A program made the position numbers and the translations under genes. DNA of 44,620 bases from Chitinophagales bacterium (GTDB lineage: Bacteria; Bacteroidota; Bacteroidia; Chitinophagales; UBA8649), in the NCBI GenBank assembly GCA_020635975.1, contig JACJYT010000018.1, positions 1 through 44,620 on the forward strand, read 5' to 3'. Shown piece by piece: positions 35,526 through 44,620 of this stretch; the stretch's first letter is position 1; every line of letters begins with the position of its first letter. Below the pieces are notes generated by a model. It made no database searches and was not told where the DNA came from. It saw only the letters and a program-made list of their open reading frames with translations.

Positions 35526-38500
35526 TTATCTATTTCTATAAATTGCCACAAAACCTTGTTTAGCTTCTGTAGATCCATCTTTAAAGTCGAGTATATAGAA
35601 ATATGTTCCATCCGGTAAACCTACATTTTGGAAGTTATCTCCTCCCCAGTTATTTTGGTAAGGACCATAACTATTCCAAACTTCATCACCCCATCTGTTA
35701 AATACTACTAGCGTTGCGTTTGGATAGTAATCTAACAGACCATCTATGTAGAATACATCATTTACACCATCACCTTGTGGAGAGAATCCATCTGGCACTA
35801 CAATTTGCTCTGGCATATAGATGTATACCCATGCTGTATCACAGATCGTATTGGCGCAAAGCACATATTGGAAGCTATCCACTTCAACCCCAGCATCTGG
35901 GTTAGGGTAATAGGTAATAGTTCCATCAACATTTACAACAGCACTGCCCGCCACTGGATCCGTCAATATGGTAACTGAAGGGCTTCCAGTAGAATAGCTA
36001 TCATTGTTAAGAACAACAACATCTACAGGATCATTGTTTAACAATTGAACGGTATCGTTAACCGCATCAACTGCATCAGAGAATACTGTAATATATACTG
36101 TTGCAGAATCGCATAATACAGGGTTGCCATCATCACAGATAACGTAAGTATATTGATCTTCTCCGGCAAAACCTACATTCGGAGTATAAACAAAACTTCC
36201 ATCTGGGTTTTGAGTTAAGCTACCAAATGATGGTCCGTCGATTAAGCTTACCGTTAGATTATCGTTATCAAAATCTACATCATTATCTGTTACATTTTCT
36301 GTTGTTATAGCCACATCCTGATTAGTAGAATAATGATCATCTACTGCAAACGGTTGATGATTCACATTATTTCCAGGATTAGGTAATACTGTGATTGTAA
36401 CTGTTGCCGTGTCACATAAACCGAAGCCATCGCAATTCACATAAACAATTACATCATCTCCTGTAAATCCAGGATTAGGCGTATAAGTGTAAGTTCCATC
36501 AGGATTTGGAGTAAATGTACCATTGTTTGGTCCACTTATTATAGTTGTTGTAACTACATCGCCATCCGGATCAGAATCATTACATAAAATACAGATAACT
36601 GTACCTACTGGATTGCTTGGATCTCCAAACACGATAACATTGTCATCTACTGCAATTGGGTCATTATTTGTATTCGGATTATATTGGTCAACATCTATAA
36701 CTACAGTAGCCGTATCACATAGATTTCCAGGAACATCACAAATGCTATAGCTAAAGGTCACTGTTCCTTCAAAACCAGGTTCTGGAGTGAAAGTATAGGT
36801 ACCATCAGAATTGAATACCAGCGTTCCCGTAGTAGGATCGACATCCTCTACTAAAGTAAATGTTACAGGATCTTTATCTGGTTCGATATCATTTGTAGAA
36901 ACATCTCCACTAACTGGCAAGTCGTTGAAGGTATGGTTAACATCGTTAACTGCAATTGGCGCAGTATTGATATTGTACATCAAGATATAAACCGTAGCGG
37001 TATCGCACTCCATTGGAACCCCATTATCACAAACCACATAGGTAAACTGATCAGGACCAGCATAATCTTGATTTGGCTCATAAGTAAAGGCTCCTGTTAC
37101 AGGATCAAAACTAGTAACAACCCCATTACTTGGTTCTGTAATTTGCGTAAAGCTATGTACATCACCATCAGCAGGTAAAATATCATTATCTGCTACATTA
37201 GCAACAACAGATTCATTTGCAGGGACACCGTATGCATCGTCTACAGCAAACGGACCTTCATTCTCTCCTGGCTCAAGAGCTGGAAGAACTTCCACGTTTA
37301 CGCTAGCTGTATCACAAGCAACTGGATTACCATCATCACAGATTACATATTGAATAGTGATAGTAGTATCTTCTACTCCAGCAGGTGGTGTTATAGTTAC
37401 TGTACCATCGCCATTGTCTACCACGTTGTAGCCATCTGGATTAATGATGCTAGTTACCGTAATGTCGTCACCATCTACATCGAAGTCGTTGCAAATCAAG
37501 CAAAGGGTTACTGGAACATCCGCATGAGTTTGAACATTATCGTCGTTAGCAACTGGATCGTTGTTCTCCGTAGGATCAAAGCCTTCCACATTAATAACTA
37601 CAGTAGCCGTATCGCATAAGCTTGGGATGCCATCATCACAAACTACATAAGTAAACTCATCTTGTCCGTCGAAACCAGGAGCTGGAGTATAAGTGTAAGT
37701 TCCATCTGGATTGAACACTAAAGTACCATTACTTGGATTCGTAACATTATCGAAGCTTAAGTTATTTCCATCAGGATCTGTATCGTTTGTAGATACATCT
37801 CCACTAACTGGTATTCCAACTAAAGTTACATTGATATCATCAACCGCAATTGGATTGTGGTTATCGTTGTAAATTAGAATTACTACCGTAGCCGTATCAC
37901 ATTCTACTGGGTTGCCACTATCGCATACTACGTAGGTGAAATTATCTGGACCATAGTAACCTGAATCTGGAACATAAGTGAAGGCTCCTGTTGCAGGATC
38001 AAAACTTGTAATCGTTCCATTACTAGGATCATTCACCACAGTAAAGCTGTGTGTATCTCCATCGTTTGGAAGAATATCATTATTAGACACATTAGCACTA
38101 ATAGAACCATCTGTAACCGTAGAATACGCATCGTCTACAGCAAATGGACCTTCATTCTCTCCTGGCTCAAGAGCTGGAAGAACTTCTACGTTTACGCTAG
38201 CTGTATCGCAAGCTACTGGATTACCATTATCACAAATTACATACTGAATAGTAATCGTAGTATCTTCTACTCCAGCAGGTGGTGTTATAGTTACTGTACC
38301 ATCACCATTGTCTATCACGTTGTAGCCATCTGGATTAATGATACTAGTTACCGTAATGTCGTCACCATCTACATCGAAGTCGTTGCAGATCAAGCAAAGG
38401 GTTACTGGAACATCTGCATGAGTTTGAACATTATCGTCGTTAGCAACTGGATCGTTATTGTTATTCGGATCAAAGCCTTCCACATTGATAACTACAGTAG

Positions 38501-41500
38501 CCGTATCGCATAAGCTTGGGATGCCATCATCACAAACTACATAAGTAAACTCATCTTGTCCGTCGAAACCAGGAGCTGGAGTATAAGTGTAAGTTCCATC
38601 TGGATTGAACACTAAAGTACCATTACTTGGATTCGTAACATTATCGAAACTTAGAACATCGTTATCTGGATCTGTATCATTTGTGGATACATCTCCGTTA
38701 ACTGGTGTACCAACTAAAGTTACGTTGATATCATCCACTGCATTTGGATAATCATTATCGTTATAGATTAAGATAAGCACTGTAGCCGTATCACATGCCA
38801 TAGGTGTTCCGTTATCACATACCACGTAGGTGAAATTATCTGGGCCGAAGTAGGCTGAATCTGGAACATAAGTGAATGCTCCTGTTGCAGGATCAAAACT
38901 TGTAATTGTTCCGTTATTCGGATTATTCACCACAGCGAAGCTATGCGTATCTCCATCATTAGGCAAGATATCATTGGCCGCAACATTAGCACTAATCACT
39001 TCTCCGATTACTGTTCCATAAGCATCATCAACAGCGAATGGTGCAATGTTATTAAAGTCGCCAGTTGAAGGAACTATATCAATGGTAAGCGTTGCCGTAT
39101 CACAAGCAATTGGAGTTCCGTTATCACAAAGAACATAATCTACTGTAATTGTTGTATCGTTTACTCCAGCTGGTGGGCTAACGGTAAAGCTTCCATTGCC
39201 ATTGTTTACAACATTGTATCCATTTGGATTTATAATACTGCTTACATAAATCGAATCTCCATCAATATCGAAATCATTACAAACAACACAAACTACTAAT
39301 GGCGAATCGCTAGTAACTACAATATTATCATCGTTAGCTACAGGATTGTTATTAGCATTATCACTTGCATCAAAACTTTCAATATTAATTACCACGGTAG
39401 CTGTATCACAAAGTGAAGGTGTACCATCATCGCAAGTAGAATAAGTGAAGCTTGTTTGACCTTCAAAATCTGTAGTAGGAACAAAAGTGTAAGTTCCATC
39501 AGCAGCAAATACTAAAGTTCCATTAAGGTTGCTTTGATCTACAACAGCAAAGACTAGAGGATCTGAATCCGGATCAATATCATTAGTAGATACATCTCCA
39601 CTAACTGGTGTATTCAGGTAGCTCAAATTGATGTCGTTAACAGCAATTGGGTATTCATTATTCGGATATACCACAATATATACCGTTGCAGAATCGCAAT
39701 TTGCTAGAGTATCGCAAACAACATAAGTAAAGTTATCTGGACCTGCATAATCTGGATTAGGCAAATAAGTAAAACTTCCTGTTACAGGATCAAAACTAGT
39801 TATTACGCCATTTGAAGTAGAATCTAATACAGAGAAACTAAGTGGATCTGTATCTGGATTGATATCATTCGTTCCAACATTAGCACTTAAAATTTCATTA
39901 TCGCCAATGGCAAATACATCATCTATTGCAATAGGACCTAAATTAGCATTAGGATTATTCAATGGTAACACAATAATGCTAACCGTTGCTGTATCGCAAA
40001 GACTTGGATTTGCATTATCACAAAGCACATAGTCGAAACTATACTGCGCTAAAGTATCAACATCTGGAGTAACCGTGAAGCTGCCGTTTCCATTATCGAT
40101 AACAGTAATTCCAGGACTTTGAGTAGATGGAATAATACCTGTAATGGCAATTACATCCGTTAAATCTGGATCGTAATCATTTGCAATAGCATTTATCACC
40201 ACCGTACTGGTTCCATAAGTTGCCAAATTGTCGTTATTGGCAATAGGCTCATTGTTTTCGTTCGGGTCAGCAATAAATCCATCCACATTAATCACTACTG
40301 TTGCTGTATCGCATAAAGAAGGATTCACATCATCGCATACATAATAAGTGAAACTAAAGCTTCCTGTATCCCCTGGTAGTGGAGTAAATGTATAAACGCC
40401 CGTGCTATCCATTACCACGTTGTTTCCATTGTTGTCTAAGATTGCAAAACTTAATACATCATTTGTATTAGGATCAAAATCATTAGTAGATACATCACCA
40501 CTTACAGCAACATTTACAATAGTGGCGTTGATATCATCCACTGCAACTGGAGCGTTGTTGTTGTTGTAAATTAGTATCTCAACTGTTGCCTGACTACATA
40601 ATACTGGGGTACCATTATCACATAAGCTGTATGTAAATGCATCTGGTCCAACATAGTCATCATTAGGAACATAAGTGAAATCTCCAGTTAAAGGATCAAA
40701 GAAGGTAATTGTACCATTTGATGGTTGACTCAATGTATCCATTACTAAAGGATCACCATCTGGATTGATATCGTTTGCATATACATTACCATTAACTAAC
40801 TCATTAGCTAAACCAGCAAAGGCATCATCCACCGCAAAAGGAGCTTGATTCTCTGTAGAATCTAAAGGCTCAAGTACAGTGATAGTAACCGTTGCTGTAT
40901 CACATAATGATGGAACACCATTATCGCAAATACTATATTCGAAAGTAAATATACCTGTAGTATCTGCTTGTGGGGTAAAGACAAACGAACCATCGGTGTT
41001 GATTACAAGCGTACCAGCGCTTGGACCACTAAGTGGAGTAGTATTTATTATTAAACTATCTCCATCCACATCAAAGTCATTTGCTAAAACATTAGATGTA
41101 ATTGGATTCAAGCTAGTTACCACAATGTTATCATCATTAGCAACTGGACTATTATTATCTCCATTTGGAGAATTAAGCTCAACCACATTAATAACCAAAC
41201 TTGCTGTATCACATGCATTGTCTGCAATGAAATTAGTAGTGTTATCATCACATACCACATAAGTAGCTTCTACTTGTCCAACAAAACCAGATGCTGGTGT
41301 AAAGACATAAGTTCCATCCGGATTAATTACTAAACTACCTTCAGAACTTGGAATGTTACCAACTTGAGTAAACACTAATACATCATTGTTCGCATCAAAA
41401 TCATTGGTAGAAACATCTCCTGAAACTGGAACTCCAATTAATGTATTATTAAAGTCGTTTACAGCTACTGGAGGAACATTAGCATCCCAAATCATAATTA

Positions 41501-44500
41501 CTGCCGTTGCTGTATCACATGCAATTGGAGTAGCATCATCACAAAGTGCATATACAAAAGAAGTAGTAGTTTCTACATCCGTTGCTGGAGTGAACACAAA
41601 ATTACCTAGGTTATCCAAAGTCAATGTACCTGCAGCAGGATCTACAGAACTTACTAGGATTACTGTATGAACATCCCCATCGTTAGGCAGCACATCATTA
41701 ACTAGAACGTTAGCTGAAATGCTCGTTTCATTATCCGTGCCATAAGCGTCATCAACCGCAAATGGTCCTTCATTTTCACCTGGATTGAGTGGCGGGAATA
41801 CTTCTATTATTACAGAAGCTGTATCGCATAATGAAGGGATGCCATCATCACAAACTTGGTAAACGAACTCAACAATTCCTTCAAAACCTGGAACTGGTAT
41901 GTAGCTAAAGTTACCATTTGGAGAAAGACTAAATGTACCAACAGCTGAAGCGCTTAATGGCGTAGTATTCAATACTAGATTATCGCCATCTGAATCAAAA
42001 TCATTACTTAGCACATTTCCATAAACCGGATTCGTGCCATAAGTTACTGTATTGTCATTAGACGCAATCGGTTCATTATTAGTGAAAGGTCCGTCTACTA
42101 TATTTTCGATATTAATACTTACTGTTGCCGTATCGCATAAGCTCGGATTAGCATCATCGCAAATAGAATAGCTAAACTCATCTGCTCCTTCAAATCCTAG
42201 AACTGGAGTGTAAACATAAGCACCAGTTACACTATCTAAAGTAAGCGTACCTGAACTTGCAGGACTTATGATCGTAAATACTACTTCATCTCCATCAGGT
42301 TCACTATCGTTAGTAGCCACATTGCCTAGCACACTAGTATTCATGAAGCCATTATTGATGTCATCAATTGCAATAGGGGCATTATTATCATAAATAACTG
42401 TAATCACAACCGTTGCCGTATCGCAAAGTACAGGACTACCATTATCGCATACTGAATACAAGAATCCATCTGGGCCTTCATATCCTTGAGCAGGAGTATA
42501 AGTAAATGTTCCTGTTGTTGGATTAAAACCAGAGATAGTTCCACCTGCACTAGTAGTAGTACCACCTAGGATGCTAAAGCTTAATTGGTCGCCATCAACA
42601 TCAAAATCATTAGCTGCCAGATTTCCATTAGCAGGCGTATCTTGACCTGTACTTATAGCATCGTCAACAGCTGTTGGAGGATTATTAAGACTAGGATCAC
42701 CCAATGGCAATACTTCAATTTGAACCAGCGCCGTATCGCATAATACTGGACTCGGATTACCATTGTCGCAGATTACATAAGTAAACTCAACCAACCCCGT
42801 AAAATTCGGATTGGATACTGGAGGCGTATAAGTCATTTGTCCTTGAGGACTAATACTTACAGTTCCTGTTCCAACTAAAGGCTGTGTGAATGAAGTAACA
42901 CTTATCGTATCGTCGCTATCCGGATCAAAATCGTTCGCCATCACATTGCTCACTACTGGAGTTCCTTGAAGCGCAATCATACCGTCAGGATTTGCAATTG
43001 GTGCGTTATTCGTGTTATGTTGAACTACATAATCAATTACATTAATAACGATGATGTTAGTGTCGCATAAAATCGGACTACCATCATCACAAACTTGATA
43101 AGTAAATACATCCGTACCTTCTGTTCCTGAAGGAGTATAGATATAATCTCCATTTGGAGAGAATGAAGTGATACTACCATATGTTCCATTTGCTGAAGAA
43201 ATTAAAGTAGCCGTTAAAGCATCTCCTTCAACATCATAATCATTAGTTAAAACATTACCAGTTACGGCATTACCGATGGTAGTATTGTTGAAATCGATTA
43301 CAGCAATTGGAGCATCATTAACTTCAAGAACATTGAAGCATAGGTAGGCATCATCACAGAATAAAGCTCCTGCACAATCGGCATTACATACTTGATAGAA
43401 CAAGGTATCTGTACCGAAGTAATTTGCATAAGGAGTATATACTATTTGATCTAAAGCTTCATTAATACTTAAGACACCATGTTGAACATTACTTAAAATA
43501 GTGATATCCAAATTAGCATTAAGATCACCAGGTCCGTAAATATTACTCATGTTATCATTAGCATAGATATCGTTAATGATAGATAGAGTAATATCGCTAT
43601 CCTCATCTAAGCTAAAGCAATTCGCTTCTAAATTTAATTCTGGCGCTTTACTTACATAAACACATACCGTATCAAGCTCTGAACATCCTGTTGTATTGTC
43701 GAAAATTTCAGCTATATAACAAGTGTTATTTAAAGGAGATACTAGGTGGGTATAGCTTGGGAAGTTTGCTGGTCCAAGTATCGTTATGATAGAGAAATCT
43801 ATATTTCTCCAAGTTACAGTTAAGTTAGCAACTTGAGGGGCAATAGTAAGTGCGGCAGATGTAGTTAAGCAAATAGTATCATTTGCTCCAGCATCTCCTA
43901 GATTTACAATTGGATCTACTAAAGTTACAGGGCCAAGCGGTATAGATGAACAGCCTGCTGCGTTTTGAACAATGATATTAGAATAAACTCCATTGTCTAG
44001 TCCATTTATAGTTAAATTTCCTGAAGCACTTACGGTTACAAAACCAGATACTGGATAGAATACCGTTCCAGTAGGAGACTCATATTCTACAGTATATTGC
44101 CCTGGTGTTAATCCAGCTATTGTAAATCTACCATTGCTAGTGTTACAAGCTGTTGGATTTGTAATAGAAACAATTCCAGTTGGGTTTGGTGCATTCGGAT
44201 CTACTAATACGATAGGTCCTAGGAATGGATTTGCTGAACAAGTTCCACTCGCATTTACAAAAGTAAAGTTAGTATATGAACCAGCAGCTAAACCTGTAAT
44301 AACATACACTCCAAAAGCATTGGTAGTAGCCGAGTAACTAACAGCACTTGAACCATTATAACTATAAGTACCTTGGAAGGCCGTATTGGCAGGTAAACCA
44401 GAGAAGCTTATGCTTCCATTACTTGCACCGCAGGCACTTGGATTCGTATTTGTTGTATTCGTAACATTGAAGTTAGGGTAAACTAATTCAACAGAATCTA

Positions 44501-44620
44501 TAATTACCAAACCACTACATAAAGTAACATTATTCGTTACTTGGAAGTTAGAGTAGGCTCCTATACCTAAATTAGGAATGGTTAAAATTCCACTTGCATT
44601 AGCAGAAGCTGTATATCCAC
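35526..44620 (-). CDS. Giant cadherin-like-repeat surface protein with T9SS type B tail, 5' end beyond the window
   Basis: The frame is open from the right edge to the stop at 35526, giving at least 3,030 residues; the TTG at 44510 is internal, since reading continues upstream. The visible N-terminus has SprB-like repeats (NPSACGASNGSISFSGL, NPTACNTSNGRFTIAGL; upstream to about 43650). From about 43630 down to 35815 come some 26 modules of 90-110 residues of the cadherin-like/tandem-95 kind: AVDD near the start, ND-D-DGD, GTYTYTP, FTYVVCDDGxPSLCDTA. They carry D-rich motifs likely to bind calcium and two cysteines near the end that probably pair. Modules 4-24 run in A-B-C triplets. The tail (FSPQGDGVNDVF, FNRWGDEVW, to YRNR) is a gliding-type T9SS sorting domain. 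It is probably a long fibrous adhesin, secreted to the cell surface. Confidence 0.92.
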   Translation of the reverse strand, partial: GYTASANASGILTIPNLGIGAYSNFQVTNNVTLCSGLVIIDSVELVYPNFNVTNTTNTNPSACGASNGSISFSGLPANTAFQGTYSYNGSSAVSYSATTNAFGVYVITGLAAGSYTNFTFVNASGTCSANPFLGPIVLVDPNAPNPTGIVSITNPTACNTSNGRFTIAGLTPGQYTVEYESPTGTVFYPVSGFVTVSASGNLTINGLDNGVYSNIIVQNAAGCSSIPLGPVTLVDPIVNLGDAGANDTICLTTSAALTIAPQVANLTVTWRNIDFSIITILGPANFPSYTHLVSPLNNTCYIAEIFDNTTGCSELDTVCVYVSKAPELNLEANCFSLDEDSDITLSIINDIYANDNMSNIYGPGDLNANLDITILSNVQHGVLSINEALDQIVYTPYANYFGTDTLFYQVCNADCAGALFCDDAYLCFNVLEVNDAPIAVIDFNNTTIGNAVTGNVLTNDYDVEGDALTATLISSANGTYGSITSFSPNGDYIYTPSGTEGTDVFTYQVCDDGSPILCDTNIIVINVIDYVVQHNTNNAPIANPDGMIALQGTPVVSNVMANDFDPDSDDTISVTSFTQPLVGTGTVSISPQGQMTYTPPVSNPNFTGLVEFTYVICDNGNPSPVLCDTALVQIEVLPLGDPSLNNPPTAVDDAISTGQDTPANGNLAANDFDVDGDQLSFSILGGTTTSAGGTISGFNPTTGTFTYTPAQGYEGPDGFLYSVCDNGSPVLCDTATVVITVIYDNNAPIAIDDINNGFMNTSVLGNVATNDSEPDGDEVVFTIISPASSGTLTLDSVTGAYVYTPVLGFEGADEFSYSICDDANPSLCDTATVSINIENIVDGPFTNNEPIASNDNTVTYGTNPVYGNVLSNDFDSDGDNLVLNTTPLSASAVGTFSLSPNGNFSYIPVPGFEGIVEFVYQVCDDGIPSLCDTASVIIEVFPPLNPGENEGPFAVDDAYGTDNETSISANVLVNDVLPNDGDVHTVILVSSVDPAAGTLTLDNLGNFVFTPATDVETTTSFVYALCDDATPIACDTATAVIMIWDANVPPVAVNDFNNTLIGVPVSGDVSTNDFDANNDVLVFTQVGNIPSSEGSLVINPDGTYVFTPASGFVGQVEATYVVCDDNTTNFIADNACDTASLVINVVELNSPNGDNNSPVANDDNIVVTSLNPITSNVLANDFDVDGDSLIINTTPLSGPSAGTLVINTDGSFVFTPQADTTGIFTFEYSICDNGVPSLCDTATVTITVLEPLDSTENQAPFAVDDAFAGLANELVNGNVYANDINPDGDPLVMDTLSQPSNGTITFFDPLTGDFTYVPNDDYVGPDAFTYSLCDNGTPVLCSQATVEILIYNNNNAPVAVDDINATIVNVAVSGDVSTNDFDPNTNDVLSFAILDNNGNNVVMDSTGVYTFTPLPGDTGSFSFTYYVCDDVNPSLCDTATVVINVDGFIADPNENNEPIANNDNLATYGTSTVVINAIANDYDPDLTDVIAITGIIPSTQSPGITVIDNGNGSFTVTPDVDTLAQYSFDYVLCDNANPSLCDTATVSIIVLPLNNPNANLGPIAIDDVFAIGDNEILSANVGTNDINPDTDPLSFSVLDSTSNGVITSFDPVTGSFTYLPNPDYAGPDNFTYVVCDTLANCDSATVYIVVYPNNEYPIAVNDINLSYLNTPVSGDVSTNDIDPDSDPLVFAVVDQSNLNGTLVFAADGTYTFVPTTDFEGQTSFTYSTCDDGTPSLCDTATVVINIESFDASDNANNNPVANDDNIVVTSDSPLVVCVVCNDFDIDGDSIYVSSIINPNGYNVVNNGNGSFTVSPPAGVNDTTITVDYVLCDNGTPIACDTATLTIDIVPSTGDFNNIAPFAVDDAYGTVIGEVISANVAANDILPNDGDTHSFAVVNNPNNGTITSFDPATGAFTYVPDSAYFGPDNFTYVVCDNGTPMACDTATVLILIYNDNDYPNAVDDINVTLVGTPVNGDVSTNDTDPDNDVLSFDNVTNPSNGTLVFNPDGTYTYTPAPGFDGQDEFTYVVCDDGIPSLCDTATVVINVEGFDPNNNNDPVANDDNVQTHADVPVTLCLICNDFDVDGDDITVTSIINPDGYNVIDNGDGTVTITPPAGVEDTTITIQYVICDNGNPVACDTASVNVEVLPALEPGENEGPFAVDDAYSTVTDGSISANVSNNDILPNDGDTHSFTVVNDPSNGTITSFDPATGAFTYVPDSGYYGPDNFTYVVCDSGNPVECDTATVVILIYNDNHNPIAVDDINVTLVGIPVSGDVSTNDTDPDGNNLSFDNVTNPSNGTLVFNPDGTYTYTPAPGFDGQDEFTYVVCDDGIPSLCDTATVVINVEGFDPTENNDPVANDDNVQTHADVPVTLCLICNDFDVDGDDITVTSIINPDGYNVVDNGDGTVTITPPAGVEDTTITIQYVICDDGNPVACDTASVNVEVLPALEPGENEGPFAVDDAYGVPANESVVANVADNDILPADGDVHSFTQITEPSNGVVTSFDPVTGAFTYEPNQDYAGPDQFTYVVCDNGVPMECDTATVYILMYNINTAPIAVNDVNHTFNDLPVSGDVSTNDIEPDKDPVTFTLVEDVDPTTGTLVFNSDGTYTFTPEPGFEGTVTFSYSICDVPGNLCDTATVVIDVDQYNPNTNNDPIAVDDNVIVFGDPSNPVGTVICILCNDSDPDGDVVTTTIISGPNNGTFTPNPDGTYTYTPNPGFTGDDVIVYVNCDGFGLCDTATVTITVLPNPGNNVNHQPFAVDDHYSTNQDVAITTENVTDNDVDFDNDNLTVSLIDGPSFGSLTQNPDGSFVYTPNVGFAGEDQYTYVICDDGNPVLCDSATVYITVFSDAVDAVNDTVQLLNNDPVDVVVLNNDSYSTGSPSVTILTDPVAGSAVVNVDGTITYYPNPDAGVEVDSFQYVLCANTICDTAWVYIYMPEQIVVPDGFSPQGDGVNDVFYIDGLLDYYPNATLVVFNRWGDEVWNSYGPYQNNWGGDNFQNVGLPDGTYFYILDFKDGSTEAKQGFVAIYRNR
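37259..37756 (-). repeat. Near-identical DNA repeat, copy 2
   Basis: It matches 38153-38650 base for base at an offset of 894 bp, with about 20 mismatches by eye. Bases 37594-37754 are identical to 38488-38648 (161 bp). It covers the end of one B module and a C module. Confidence 0.88.
38153..38650 (-). repeat. Near-identical DNA repeat, copy 1
   Basis: Partner of 37259-37756. Third-position changes dominate the few differences, so the copies were duplicated or homogenised recently under coding constraint. Such repeats can collapse in short-read assembly. Confidence 0.88.

Larger units (their letters stand above)
36350..42675 (-). repeat. Seven tandem three-module super-repeats inside the giant gene
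   Basis: Type A (AVDDAYG, NDILPNDGD, linker ending IYNDN), type B (AVDDIN, PVSGDVSTND, linker VEGFDP) and type C (VANDDN, linker LPALEPGEN) follow one another seven times. Measured at the Phe of PFAVDD, or the matching position where the residue differs, in the type A modules, the spacings from N- to C-terminus are 912, 924, 906, 894, 894, 894 and 900 bp. Copies are most alike near 37250-39040. Confidence 0.9.

Noticed and set aside
38049..38513. Plus-strand open frame of 154 codons, and a similar one at 37350-37619, opposite the giant gene
   Set aside because: They mirror the near-identical coding repeats on the other strand, are rich in Tyr, Ile, Ser and Trp without motifs, and lack start signals. 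They are shadows of the repeat code.
44510..44510. Start of the giant gene at the TTG at 44510
   Set aside because: The frame stays open for the remaining 110 bases with matching repeat-like residues (GILTIPNLGIGAYSNFQVTN), so the true start is outside the window.
35526..44510. CRISPR-like regular repeat on first sight
   Set aside because: The period is about 300 bp per module and 894-924 bp per triplet, and it is coding in one long frame, unlike short repeats with unique spacers.

Overview
The window comes from an AT-rich member of the Bacteroidota, most likely Flavobacteriales; I cannot name a genus. The evidence is the type IX secretion (T9SS) and gliding-type surface proteins, the PorP/SprF-like barrel, an atpD-atpC pair standing apart from the other ATP synthase genes, promoters of the Bacteroidota TAnnTTTG type, few visible Shine-Dalgarno sites, and lepA, smc, rarA, pyrD and speA homologues of that phylum. 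Both window edges cut genes: priA at the left and a giant surface protein at the right. No rRNA, tRNA, insertion sequence or CRISPR array was seen.

Layout. 1-407 (-): N-terminus of PriA. 607-2590 (+): atpD and atpC, separated by a 220-bp gap with a heptamer repeat, then a clear terminator. 2724-11269 (+): a secreted 1,830-residue multidomain protein with a T9SS type B tail, a PorV/PorQ-like barrel, and an outer-membrane barrel carrying ComEA-like helix-hairpin-helix motifs. A very strong terminator-like hairpin contains the start codon of the second of these. 11333-11760: two small envelope proteins. 11834-17827 (+): a PLP enzyme with a long N-terminal extension, LepA, and a radical SAM protein with an unusual cysteine spacing. 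17832-18626 (-): a lipoprotein metalloprotease whose active-site motif looks like archaemetzincin with an insertion. 18721-19485 (+): an alpha/beta hydrolase. 19502-21258 (-): a repeat-rich lipoprotein and a small membrane protein. 21388-24933 (+): Smc with a TTG start. 24995-29650 (-): M20 dipeptidase, PaaI-type thioesterase, arginine decarboxylase and RarA. 29738-30766 (+): PyrD. 30756-32107 (-): DUF4159 protein and RsmE.

32159-44620 (-) is the most distinctive part: a surface-protein cassette transcribed right to left. A giant protein (at least 3,030 residues, 5' end outside the window) is followed by a PorP/SprF-like barrel and a PorE-like protein (TPR, beta-propeller, two carboxypeptidase-regulatory-like domains, OmpA domain). 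The order resembles sprB-sprF in gliding flavobacteria: a type B-tail adhesin is exported through T9SS, held by its own PorP-like barrel, and linked to peptidoglycan by the OmpA domain. The giant protein contains about 26 cadherin-like modules, and modules 4-24 form seven copies of a three-module A-B-C super-repeat of 894-924 bp. Four of the C-type modules share a CxxC-N-D motif that other modules lack.

The core genes look ordinary. The accessory content is almost all cell-surface biology: two T9SS cargo proteins in different gene settings, several lipoproteins and several barrels.
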